DNA of 64,000 bases, from assembly GCA_965199875.1 (NCBI GenBank), contig OZ241346.1:2294001-2358000 (forward strand). Direction: 5' to 3'. The notes below the pieces were generated by a model. It made no database searches. It was given only the letters and a program-made list of their open reading frames with translations, and was not told where the DNA came from. This stretch comes from VXYL01 sp965199875 (lineage in GTDB: Bacteria; Pseudomonadota; Gammaproteobacteria; Pseudomonadales; Azotimanducaceae). A program made the translations under genes and the position numbers. Numbering within the stretch: position 1 is the first letter of the stretch; the number at the start of each line of letters is the position of its first letter. Shown in pieces: positions 8,459-16,448 of the stretch.

Positions 8459-9055
8459 ATGATCGCCGACGCCTTCGCCTTCTGGTTCCTGGTGGACGAA
8501 GGCGTCGGCGTCGCGCTTGGCGTGCTCGTGGTGCTGTGCCTGGTGCGCGAGAAGCTGCTGGCCTGGCCGCTGGGCGTCGCCTACGTGCTGGTGACCCTGC
8601 CGCAGCTCTGGCAGGCGCAGCTGTACGCCAACTTCCTCCTGCACCTGCTCGGCTTTCTGCCGCTGAACCTCTACGGCTGGTACCACTGGCTGTTCGGCGG
8701 CGAAGAACGCGACGACCTGCCGGTAACCCGCGCCGGCGCCCGCTTGCTCGGCATGCTGGCGGCGTTGTGCCTCGTCGCAGCGCTGACGCTCGGCTGGGTG
8801 CTCGCCACGCATACGGACGCGGCCTACCCGTACTGGGACAACGGCGTGCTGGTGATGAGTTTCGCCGCCATGTGGCTGACGGCGCGCAAGAAGATCGACA
8901 ACTGGATGGTCTGGGTTGCGGTCAACGCCGTCTCGGTGCCGTTGTACTACGTTCAGGACCTGCCGTGGTACGCGGCGTTGTATCTGCTGTACATACCGAT
9001 GGCCGTGTGGGGGTATGCGAGCTGGCGGCGCTCCATGCGGCTTCGAGCGGCCTGA
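8459..9055 (+). CDS. pnuC: PnuC-family ribosylnicotinamide (or related vitamin) transporter
   Basis: 198 residues, the usual PnuC size, with about seven membrane helices. PnuC proteins are SWEET-like facilitators in the inner membrane that import nicotinamide riboside for NAD synthesis; relatives take thiamine or riboflavin. Visible family features: LLAWPLGVAYVLVTLPQLWQ, the LNLYGWYHWLFG motif, and a C-terminal NAVSVPLYYVQDLPWYAAL segment followed by LYLLYIPMAVWGYASW. The ATG is the first methionine before the first helix. It stands alone, with a perfect palindrome just upstream and tRNA-Phe converging downstream, so the substrate cannot be read from the neighbours. Confidence 0.82.
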   Translation: MIADAFAFWFLVDEGVGVALGVLVVLCLVREKLLAWPLGVAYVLVTLPQLWQAQLYANFLLHLLGFLPLNLYGWYHWLFGGEERDDLPVTRAGARLLGMLAALCLVAALTLGWVLATHTDAAYPYWDNGVLVMSFAAMWLTARKKIDNWMVWVAVNAVSVPLYYVQDLPWYAALYLLYIPMAVWGYASWRRSMRLRAA

Positions 9056-9085
9056 ACCGGCGCACACGGAGCCGCGGACGACGTT

Positions 9086-9161
9086 TGGTGGCCAGGGGCA
9101 GAATCGAACTGCCGCCACGAGGATTTTCAGTCCACTGCTCTACCGACTGAGCTACCTGGCC
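9086..9161 (-). tRNA. tRNA-Phe (anticodon GAA)
   Basis: The minus strand folds as a cloverleaf of 76 bases including encoded CCA. The acceptor stem GGCCAGG pairs with CCTGGCC; the D arm is GCTC-AGTCGGTA-GAGC; the anticodon loop CTGAAAA gives GAA; the T arm is GGCAG-TTCGATT-CTGCC. The anticodon stem (GTGGA/TCCTC) has one T-T mismatch at the second pair. Confidence 0.96.
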
Positions 9162-9326
9162 GACTATGAACGCCGACGTGAAGAAGCAGGCAACCAGCGG
9201 CAACATCCACCATGCCGTTCTTCACAGCTCTCGGCGCGGCGTATTTAATCGCCTGCCCGCGTCGGCGTCAACGAAAACCGAAAAGAGGGGACGTGTTCGT
9301 GCAGGCCAGTCGCGCGACTCCGCAGC

Positions 9327-9977
9327 CTACGGACGCGCAAGTTCGGCCAGGTCGAGCTCGCGGAACGACTGCTCGAACGTCGCCACGGTCGGGTTCGCCA
9401 CCCACTCGGGCGCCGCGTGCAGGCGATCGGCCGAGGCGAGCACCTTGCGGGCGTAGGTGCGAAACGGCTCGGTCGAACAGGCAATGGTCAGATCCGCGTT
9501 CGCCACCGCGCCATCGGCACGGTACGCGAAACAACGGCCCACGCTGGAGCGCAGGCTGTCCACAGGCAAGCGCAGAGGTCCGCACTGCGCCTTGGGATCG
9601 GGAACCAGCAGGATGCCGACGGCACGGCCGACGATGACGGCAGCCGCGGCTTCGGCGTCGTCGGGCAGCAGGACGTCCTTGTCCGGCCAGAAGTCGAAGG
9701 AACCGTAGCTGGCCAGCGAGCCGCTGCTTCCGCCGCACTGGAACGAGAAGAAATCCGGATAGGCGAAGAAACCGCCGCCAGCCGCCCGGTGGCGGTCGTA
9801 GAAAGCGGTGACGCATGCCAAGGCGAAGGTTGCCGCGCCGATGCCGTCGGTTCGCGACGGCGCCAGGAGGCCGAGGCGCGTGGCGCGGTCGTGGCTGGCG
9901 AAGAAGTCCTCGTGCGCCACGGGCGCGCCGCGCCAGGACATCCGGAAATCGGAACCGCGAAGGACGCTGCTGTGCAT
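9327..9977 (-). CDS. Hypothetical protein
   Basis: 216 residues from ATG 9977; a longer frame upstream would run into the glyoxalase promoter region. I do not recognise the family. It has a soluble composition, a conserved-looking aromatic core (GGGFFAYPDFFSFQCGG, SYGSFDFWPDKDVLLPDD) and no signal peptide or membrane helix. Those aromatic stretches and steady codon use support it being real. It is divergent from gloA, whose GTG lies 76 bases away, so the two may share a promoter region. Confidence 0.6.
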   Translation of the reverse strand: MHSSVLRGSDFRMSWRGAPVAHEDFFASHDRATRLGLLAPSRTDGIGAATFALACVTAFYDRHRAAGGGFFAYPDFFSFQCGGSSGSLASYGSFDFWPDKDVLLPDDAEAAAAVIVGRAVGILLVPDPKAQCGPLRLPVDSLRSSVGRCFAYRADGAVANADLTIACSTEPFRTYARKVLASADRLHAAPEWVANPTVATFEQSFRELDLAELARP

Positions 9978-10053
9978 TGGCAGGTTCCCGCCGGTCGTTG
10001 CCGGCACTGGGTGTGCGCTATTCTTCCACGAATCGCCACTTTCGGGACCTGCC

Positions 10054-10473
10054 GTGAAATACCTGCACACCATGGTTCGCGTTACCGACCTGGACGCTTC
10101 CATCGACTTCTACTGCAACCAGCTGGGCCTTGAGGAACTGCGCCGCATCGACAACGAAGCCGGGCGCTTCACTCTGGTCTTCCTGGCTGCCCCGGGCGAC
10201 GGCGCGGCGCAGGTCGAGCTCACCCACAACTGGGACCCTGAAGTTCTGGGCGGCGGCCGCAACTTCGGCCACCTCGCCTACGCGGTGGACGACATCTACG
10301 CGCTCTGCCAGCGCTTGCTCGACGGCGGGGTGGTCATCAACCGACCGCCCCGGGACGGCCACATGGCATTCGTCCGATCACCGGACGACGTCTCGGTGGA
10401 GCTGCTGCAAAGGGGCGCCCCGCTGCCGCCCAAGGAGCCTTGGGCGTCGATGCCCAACACCGGCGAATGGTGA
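10054..10473 (+). CDS. gloA: Lactoylglutathione lyase (glyoxalase I)
   Basis: 139 residues, the size of bacterial GlxI (135 in E. coli). It isomerises the methylglyoxal-glutathione hemithioacetal to S-lactoylglutathione in the cytoplasm. All four metal ligands are visible at the expected spacing: H5 (YLHTM), E55 (AQVELTHNW), H73 (NFGHLAYAV) and E116 (VSVELLQ). The start is GTG 10054, needed to include the H5 ligand at the standard position; ATG 10072 would remove it. The set of ligands suggests the Ni/Co-type enzyme. Confidence 0.93.
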   Translation: MKYLHTMVRVTDLDASIDFYCNQLGLEELRRIDNEAGRFTLVFLAAPGDGAAQVELTHNWDPEVLGGGRNFGHLAYAVDDIYALCQRLLDGGVVINRPPRDGHMAFVRSPDDVSVELLQRGAPLPPKEPWASMPNTGEW

Positions 10474-10784
10474 GGCCGTCGGGGCAGTCGTCCTCGGCAA
10501 CCGCACCGCTTACCGACAACTGCGCTTGCCGCGCCATCGGCAGTAGGCGGTTGGCGACGATGCGGCGATAGCTTGCCGACGCTCCATGTGCTACTTTCCG
10601 TAACGCTCTAGCCTGCTTGACAGGCGAGGACCATCACGAATGAGTCAAGTTTTTCGATCCGCAAGGGCTTGGAAGATGGAGGACGAGGCTGCGGTCAGGT
10701 GGCGTTCCGCCGACCGGATTCGCAAGCCTGGACGGTTCGAGGCGCAGCCTCGCTAGGTCTTGAACGCCACTTCCTAGTCGCCAA
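10474..10784. repeat. Intergenic stretch holding one copy of a short dispersed repeat
   Basis: No convincing gene. Bases 10604-10666 resemble 47881-47940 (matching blocks CTTGA, GGC, GACC, CACG, ATGAGTC, AGTTT in the same order), and 10604-10633 resembles 28499-28532. A 38-codon frame from ATG 10640 to 10756 exists but has no support beyond being open. The promoter of the efflux genes probably lies at the right end. Confidence 0.35.
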
Positions 10785-11954
10785 ATGCGAAAAACCTACT
10801 ATCTTGCGGCCGCCATCGCGCTCGCCTGCGTTCTGTGGTTCGGCTCCGGCTACTTGACGGCTGGCGACGCGATCACCGAGCACCCGACGCTGGCGGCCGC
10901 CAACGAGCGCGCCAGCGCGGCGAGCGACGACATGTCGCCGGTCGCCGTACGCGGTCGCGTCGTCCATGCCGTGACGCTGCCCGAGCGGGTGACGGTGCGC
11001 GGCCGAACCGAGAACAAGCGCACCGTGGAAGTGCGCGCCGAAACCAACGGCCGCATCGTCGCCCGCCCGGTGGAGCGTGGCGACCGCGTCGGCACCGACG
11101 ACCTGCTCTGCGGCATCGCCATCGAAGACCGCCAGGCGCGGCTGACGCAAGCCAAGGAGAACGTCAATCAAGCGCGCATCGAATACCGTGGCAGCCTGCG
11201 CTTGCAGGATCGCGGCTTCAATTCGGAAACCGCCATCGCCCAGGCGCGGGCGAGACTGGCCACCGCGCAAGCGCAGCTGCACGGCGCCCTTCTGGACGTG
11301 CAGCGCACCGAAGTGCGTTCGCCGTTCGCCGGCGTGGTGGAAGACACCCCCTTGGAGGTGGGCGACTACGTCCAGCCCGGCACGGTCTGCGCCACCGTCG
11401 TGGACTTGCATCCCATGCTGCTGGTGGGGCGTATTTCCGAGCGCGACGTCTACCGCGTTGGCGTCGGCGCCGCCGCCGCGGGCCGCCTTGCCAGCGACGA
11501 CAGCGCATCCGGCGTGGTGAGCTTCGTCGGCCAGCAGGCGGATCCAAGCACGCGCACCTACCGCGTCGAAGTGACGGTGCCCAATTCCGACTACGCGCTG
11601 CGCAGCGGCATCACCGCCGAGATCGCCATCGACGTCGGCGAGGTGACGGCGCACAAGGTCAGCCCCGCCATCCTGGCGCTGGACGACGAAGGAAACATCG
11701 GCGTGCGCGTGGTCGATCGCGGCGACCGGGTCCGCTTTGAACGGGTGGACATCGTCGCCGACGACGAAGACGGCGTGTGGGTGCGCGGCCTGCCGGCGGT
11801 GACGACGCTGATCACCGTCGGTCAGCAGTACGTCGTCGCCGGGCAGCGGGTCGACCTGCAACTGCAAGGCAAGGACACGCCGCTGGCGAAGCAGCGCACC
11901 GCCGTCGTCGACGAGCGGCCCACCCCCGCCAGCGGCATCGACGCGGCCTCCTAG
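10785..11954 (+). CDS. RND efflux periplasmic adaptor (membrane fusion protein)
   Basis: 389 residues. An N-terminal signal anchor (YYLAAAIALACVLWFGSGYL) is followed by a barrel-sandwich half motif (RGRTENKRTVEVRAETNGRI), a coiled-coil hairpin with RLTQAKENVNQARIEYRG and ARLATAQAQLHGALLDVQRT, the returning lipoyl half (VRSPFAGVVEDTPLEVGDYV) and a beta-barrel and membrane-proximal domain. Adaptors of this kind link an RND pump in the inner membrane to an outer-membrane channel. The permease gene starts 35 bases downstream on the same strand, so they form one operon. No TolC-like gene is present, so an outer-membrane channel from elsewhere is likely shared. The substrate is unknown. Confidence 0.92.
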   Translation: MRKTYYLAAAIALACVLWFGSGYLTAGDAITEHPTLAAANERASAASDDMSPVAVRGRVVHAVTLPERVTVRGRTENKRTVEVRAETNGRIVARPVERGDRVGTDDLLCGIAIEDRQARLTQAKENVNQARIEYRGSLRLQDRGFNSETAIAQARARLATAQAQLHGALLDVQRTEVRSPFAGVVEDTPLEVGDYVQPGTVCATVVDLHPMLLVGRISERDVYRVGVGAAAAGRLASDDSASGVVSFVGQQADPSTRTYRVEVTVPNSDYALRSGITAEIAIDVGEVTAHKVSPAILALDDEGNIGVRVVDRGDRVRFERVDIVADDEDGVWVRGLPAVTTLITVGQQYVVAGQRVDLQLQGKDTPLAKQRTAVVDERPTPASGIDAAS

Positions 11955-11989
11955 CTTCCTTGAGCGTGGCGTCGCCACATCCTGAACCG

Positions 11990-14900
11990 ATGCCAATGCA
12001 CAACGCCCTCGTAGACGCCGCCGTCAACCGCTCGCGCACGACGCTGCTGCTGATGGCCATGGTGGTGCTCGGCGGCATCGCCGCTCGGCTGCTCGTCCCC
12101 ATCGAATCCAATCCCAACGTCGAAGTGCCGTTCTTCATGGTCGTGGTGCCCCACGAAGGCATCTCGCCGGAGGACTCCGAGCGGCTGCTGGTGAAACCCT
12201 TGGAAGTGGAGCTGCGCACCGTCGAGGGCGTCCACGAAACCCGCGCCTTCGCCTACGAGGGCACGGCACGGGTGCTGGTCGAGTTCGACGCCTCCTACGA
12301 CCTGGACCAAGCGCTCTTGGACGTGCGCGCCGCGGTGGACCGGGCCAAGCCCGAGTTCCCGAGCTCGGCCGAGGAGCCGTTCATCATGGAACAGCTGGCC
12401 ACGGACTTCTACATTCTGCAGATCAACCTGGTGGGCGGCGAGCAAGTGCCCGAGCGGGTGATCTACGGCCTGGCCCAGGACATCCGCCACGACGTGAAGG
12501 CACTGCCGGACGTTCTGGACGCGGAACTGCAAGGCCATCGGGAAGAACTGCTCGAAGTGGTCATCGATCCCACCCGCCTGGAGGCCTATCAGGTCGGCAG
12601 CGACCAGCTGCTGAACACGGTGGTCCGCAACAACCGGCTGATCGCCGCGGGATCCCTCGACACCGGCGCCGGACGCATGGCGGTGAAGGTGCCAAGCGTC
12701 ATCGAAACCGCCGAGGACATCTTCGATCTGCCGGTGAAAAGCAACGGCGACACCGTGGTGACGCTGGCCGACGTCGCCGACATTCGCAGCACCTTCAAGG
12801 ACCGGCAGCGCTACGCACGGGTGAACGGCAAGAAGGCCATCTCCATCAACGTGTCGAAACGGGCGGGGGCGAACGTGGTGGACACGGTGGCGCAGACCAA
12901 GGCCGTGGTGGAGCGCCATCGCGCCGACCTGCCGGCCAAGGTGGGCTTGTTCTACACCCAGGACCAAGCTCCCTTCGCGCTGCAGCAGGTCACCGAGCTG
13001 GAGGGCAACATCGCCACGGCGCTGATCCTGGTGATGGTGCTGGTGGTGGCGGCCATCGGCCTGCGCAGCGGACTGATCGTCGGCGCGGCCATTCCGGTTT
13101 CGTTCCTGTTCGCGCTGATCTTCGTCTGGGCACTCGGCTACACGTTCAACTTCATGGTGGCGTTCGGCATGCTGCTTGGCCTCGGCATGCTGATCGACGG
13201 CGCCATCGTCATCACCGAGTACGCGGACCGCAAGATGGCCGAGGGCCTGACGCCGAAGGAAGCCTACGCCCAGTCCGCGACGCGCATGTTCTGGCCGGTC
13301 ACGGCGTCGGTGGCGACCACTTTGGCGGCTTTCCTGCCGCTGGTCTTCTGGCCCGGCGTGGCCGGCAAGTTCATGCGCTATCTGCCGGTAACGGTGTTCT
13401 TCGTGCTCACCGGATCGCTGCTCTACGCGCTGTTGTTCGGTCCCGCCATCGGCGCGCTGTTCAGCAAGCCGGCGGCGCGCGACGAACGTTCCAGGCGCAC
13501 TCTGGTTCATCTGGAGGAAGGAGACCCGCTGCGCCTGCCCGGCTTCACCGGCGCCTACGCCAAGCTGCTGGCGTTCACCTGCCGACACGCCGGCGTCACG
13601 TTGCTGGCGACGCTGCTGGTGCTGGTGGGTTCGTTCACGGCCTACGGCAAGTACGGGCGCGGCATGACGTTCTTCTCCGACACGGACCCTTCCTTCGCCC
13701 GGGTGGCCGTGCGCGCCCGAGGCAACCTTTCGGCGGCGGAGACCTACCAGCTGGCGAAGGAAGTGGAGGATCGCATCCTCGAGATTCCGGGCATCAAGAG
13801 CGTCAACATGCAGACGGCCCAGGGCGGCGGAAGCAGCGGCGGCGGTGTCGGCGGCGGGCTCGCCACGGCGGCAGATACCGTCGGCACCATCTTCGTCGAG
13901 CTGCACGAGCAGCACGAACGCCAGCATACCGGTCTGGAAATCCTCGAACTGGCTCGCCAGGCGACCGCCTCGCTGGCTGGCATCACGGTGGAAGTGCAGA
14001 AGCAGGAGCAGGGGCCGCCGGTGGGCAAGCCCGTCCAGATTCAGTTCGCGGCGCAGAACGCCTCCCTGGTGCCGCCGGTGGTCGCGCAGGTGCGGGAGTA
14101 CCTCGACGCCAACGTCGACGGACTGCGCGACGTCTCCGACACCCGCTCGCTGCCGGGCGTGGAGTGGCGAATCGCCGTGGATCGCGCCCAGGCGGCGCTG
14201 TACAACGCCGACGTGTCGCTGGTCGGCACGGCGGTGCAGCTGGTCACCAACGGCGTCAAGGTGGGCGAATACCGGCCGGACACCTCCGACGACGCGGTGG
14301 ACATCCGCGTCCGCTATCCGTCGCAGGACCGCGGCCTGAACGCCCTCGACGACTTGAAGATCACCACCAGCAAAGGCTTGGTGCCCATCTCGAACTTCGT
14401 CAAGCGCACCGCCGCGCAGAACGTCGACAGCATCGAGCGCATCGACGGGCGGGTGGTGAAGTTCATTCGCGCCGACGTGGAACCCGGCGTGCTGGCCGAC
14501 GACAAGGTGAAGGAAATACAAGCCTGGCTGAACGAAGCGGAGCTGGACCCGCGGGTGGACATCACCTTCCGCGGCGCCAACGAAGAGCAGGCGGACTCCA
14601 TCGCCTTCGTCATCGTCGCCATGCTGTCGGCGCTGATGCTGATGTTCGTGCTGCTGGTCACGCAGTTCAACAGCCTCTACCAGAGCCTGCTGATTCTCTT
14701 CGCGGTGGTGATGTCCACCGCCGGCGTGCTGCTCGGGCTCTTGGCAACCGGCAGCCCGTTCAGCGCCATTCTCACCGGCGTCGGCGTCGTCGCGCTGGCC
14801 GGCATCGTGGTGAACAACAACATCGTGCTGATCGACACCTACAACCACATTCGCCGAGAACACCCCGAGCTGGACCAGATATCGCTCATCGTGCGCACCG

Positions 14901-15232
14901 GCGCCCAGCGACTGCGCCCGGTTCTGCTCACCACCATCACCACGGTCTTCGGCCTGCTGCCGCTGGCGAGCCACTTCTCGGTCGACTTCATCAACCGTTC
15001 CATCGTCTACGGCGGCCAGCTGTCGGGCTTCTGGGTGCCCTTGGCGCAAGCCATCGTCTCGGGACTGACCTTCGCCACGCTGCTGACGCTGGTGGCGACC
15101 CCGGCGATGCTGGCGCTGCCCCACCGACCCTACGTGCAAGCGGTGCTGCGCTCGCCAGGCATGTTGGCGGACTGGCTGCGCCGCAAAGTCGCGAGCAGGA
15201 CCGCCGAGGGCGCCTACGCCAGCGGGTCTTGA
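11990..15232 (+). CDS. RND-family efflux permease (AcrB-like)
   Basis: 1,080 residues, the normal size of an inner-membrane RND pump subunit, from ATG 11990 (ATG 11996 is equally possible). The first helix (LLLMAMVVLGGIAARLLVPI), two large periplasmic loops and TM2-6 and TM8-12 clusters are evident. The TM4 motif reads GMLIDGAIVITEYADRK: the first aspartate of the AcrB D407/D408 pair is kept and the second is glycine. TM10 has VVNNNIVLIDTYN rather than the lysine of AcrB, a form common in one large RND subgroup. A glycine-serine-rich loop (GGGSSGGGVGGG) lies near residue 615. It works with the adaptor just upstream, driven by proton flow; substrates cannot be inferred. Confidence 0.93.
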   Translation: MPMHNALVDAAVNRSRTTLLLMAMVVLGGIAARLLVPIESNPNVEVPFFMVVVPHEGISPEDSERLLVKPLEVELRTVEGVHETRAFAYEGTARVLVEFDASYDLDQALLDVRAAVDRAKPEFPSSAEEPFIMEQLATDFYILQINLVGGEQVPERVIYGLAQDIRHDVKALPDVLDAELQGHREELLEVVIDPTRLEAYQVGSDQLLNTVVRNNRLIAAGSLDTGAGRMAVKVPSVIETAEDIFDLPVKSNGDTVVTLADVADIRSTFKDRQRYARVNGKKAISINVSKRAGANVVDTVAQTKAVVERHRADLPAKVGLFYTQDQAPFALQQVTELEGNIATALILVMVLVVAAIGLRSGLIVGAAIPVSFLFALIFVWALGYTFNFMVAFGMLLGLGMLIDGAIVITEYADRKMAEGLTPKEAYAQSATRMFWPVTASVATTLAAFLPLVFWPGVAGKFMRYLPVTVFFVLTGSLLYALLFGPAIGALFSKPAARDERSRRTLVHLEEGDPLRLPGFTGAYAKLLAFTCRHAGVTLLATLLVLVGSFTAYGKYGRGMTFFSDTDPSFARVAVRARGNLSAAETYQLAKEVEDRILEIPGIKSVNMQTAQGGGSSGGGVGGGLATAADTVGTIFVELHEQHERQHTGLEILELARQATASLAGITVEVQKQEQGPPVGKPVQIQFAAQNASLVPPVVAQVREYLDANVDGLRDVSDTRSLPGVEWRIAVDRAQAALYNADVSLVGTAVQLVTNGVKVGEYRPDTSDDAVDIRVRYPSQDRGLNALDDLKITTSKGLVPISNFVKRTAAQNVDSIERIDGRVVKFIRADVEPGVLADDKVKEIQAWLNEAELDPRVDITFRGANEEQADSIAFVIVAMLSALMLMFVLLVTQFNSLYQSLLILFAVVMSTAGVLLGLLATGSPFSAILTGVGVVALAGIVVNNNIVLIDTYNHIRREHPELDQISLIVRTGAQRLRPVLLTTITTVFGLLPLASHFSVDFINRSIVYGGQLSGFWVPLAQAIVSGLTFATLLTLVATPAMLALPHRPYVQAVLRSPGMLADWLRRKVASRTAEGAYASGS

Positions 15233-15326
15233 AGGAGAGACACGAGCGGCAGGCGGCTTCGCCACGGCCTTAAGCCGGATCGCTTATGCTTGACGGCCCG
15301 CTTAGCTGTCCCCAAGAGCACCAATC

Positions 15327-16382
15327 GTGGCCACCTTCGAATCCCGCATCTATGCGTTGCGCATCGAGCCCCACCCCAACGCCGACCGCCTGGAGCTGGC
15401 CGCCGTGGGCGGTTTCCGCAGCGTCGTCGGCAAGGGCGCCTACGTCGATGGCGATCTGGCGGCCTACATTCCCGAGGGGGCAGTCTGTCCCGACTGGCTG
15501 ATCGCCGAACTCGGTCTTGAAGGCAAGCTGGCCGGCAGCAAGCGCAATCGCGTCAAGGCGGTGAAGCTGCGCGGCGCCCTTTCCCAGGGGCTGGTCTATC
15601 CGGTGCGCGACGGCAAGATCCGCGGCCAGGCAGTGGCCGAGGGCGACGAGGCGACCGCGCTGCTGGAGCTGGTCCGGTACGAACCGCCGGTGCCGATCGC
15701 CATGCAGGGCGAGGTGGCGCCGGCGCACGGCGCCACCGTCCACTACGACATCGAGAACTTCAAGAAGTATCCGAACGAGTTTCAAGACGGCGAACCGGTC
15801 GCCATCACCGAAAAGCTGCACGGCTCCTGGTGCTGCCTGGGCTGGCACCCGGAGCACGGCACGATCGTGACCTCCAAGGGCATGTCCGACAAGGGGATGC
15901 GCCTCAAGATCAACGATGCCAACGTGAACAACCTCTACGTGCGCGCGTGGAAGGCCCAGGAGAGCGCCTTCGAGCAAGCGCGGGCGCGCCTGGCCGCCGA
16001 CGGCCAGCCGTGCTACGTGCTTGGCGAGGTCTACGGGCGCGGCGTGCAGGATCTGCACTACGGCGAGCCGAATCCGGCCTTCGCGGTGTTCGACGTCTAC
16101 GTCGGCGAACCGGGTCGCGGTCGATACATGGACGTCGCGCAGCTGCGCGAATCGCTTGCCGGGCTGTTCACGCTGGTGCCGTCCCTCTACGACGGCCCGT
16201 TCAGCGAGGCCGTGCTGCTGCAACACACCGACGGCGCCACCGCGCTCGGCGGCAAGCATCTGCGCGAAGGCGTCGTGGTGCGGCCGGCCGAAGAGCGCGA
16301 ATCGGCCGAGTTCGGCCGCGTGATCCTCAAGAACGTCTCCGGCGACTACCTCACGCGCAAGGGCGGCACCGAGTTCAACTAG
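15327..16382 (+). CDS. RNA ligase of the Rnl5 (Deinococcus DraRnl-like) family
   Basis: 351 residues, close to Deinococcus radiodurans DraRnl (about 340). The nucleotidyltransferase motif I KLHG (K163-x-x-G166 in ITEKLHGSW) is visible, followed by a motif III-like YVLGEVYGRGVQ, motif IV-like LREGVVVRP and motif V-like VILKNVSGDYL. The N-terminal 130 residues form the OB-like domain typical of this family (FESRIYALRIEPHPNADRLE). Such ligases seal 3'-OH/5'-phosphate RNA ends, particularly on nicked duplexes, through a lysyl-AMP intermediate. The start is GTG 15327, which begins the conserved N-terminal strand. It stands between efflux and sugar-transport genes with no RNA-repair partner nearby. 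A long hairpin begins at its stop codon. Confidence 0.85.
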   Translation: MATFESRIYALRIEPHPNADRLELAAVGGFRSVVGKGAYVDGDLAAYIPEGAVCPDWLIAELGLEGKLAGSKRNRVKAVKLRGALSQGLVYPVRDGKIRGQAVAEGDEATALLELVRYEPPVPIAMQGEVAPAHGATVHYDIENFKKYPNEFQDGEPVAITEKLHGSWCCLGWHPEHGTIVTSKGMSDKGMRLKINDANVNNLYVRAWKAQESAFEQARARLAADGQPCYVLGEVYGRGVQDLHYGEPNPAFAVFDVYVGEPGRGRYMDVAQLRESLAGLFTLVPSLYDGPFSEAVLLQHTDGATALGGKHLREGVVVRPAEERESAEFGRVILKNVSGDYLTRKGGTEFN

Positions 16383-16413
16383 GCTGCGCCTCGGCTGCCG
16401 AGGCGGCGCAGCC
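16382..16413 (+). terminator. Hairpin directly after the RNA ligase gene
   Basis: GGCTGCGCCTCGG pairs with CCGAGG...CGCAGCC across a 3-base loop, with a 3-base bulge, beginning at the last base of the stop codon. No T-run follows, so this could be a rho-assisted end, a processing hairpin or a translational barrier before the symporter gene at 16449, rather than a classical intrinsic terminator. Confidence 0.45.
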
Positions 16414-16448
16414 CAAGCGAAAGAACGGCGCCGCCCCGGGAGCCGCCC

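Noticed and set aside
9166..9326. Possible gene between tRNA-Phe and the hypothetical gene
   Set aside because: Short frames without protein-like character; nothing supported.
11951..15265. Very long open frame on the strand opposite the RND permease
   Set aside because: High GC content keeps antisense frames open; composition is low-complexity His/Gln/Arg-rich and no family is seen, while the plus strand encodes a complete permease.
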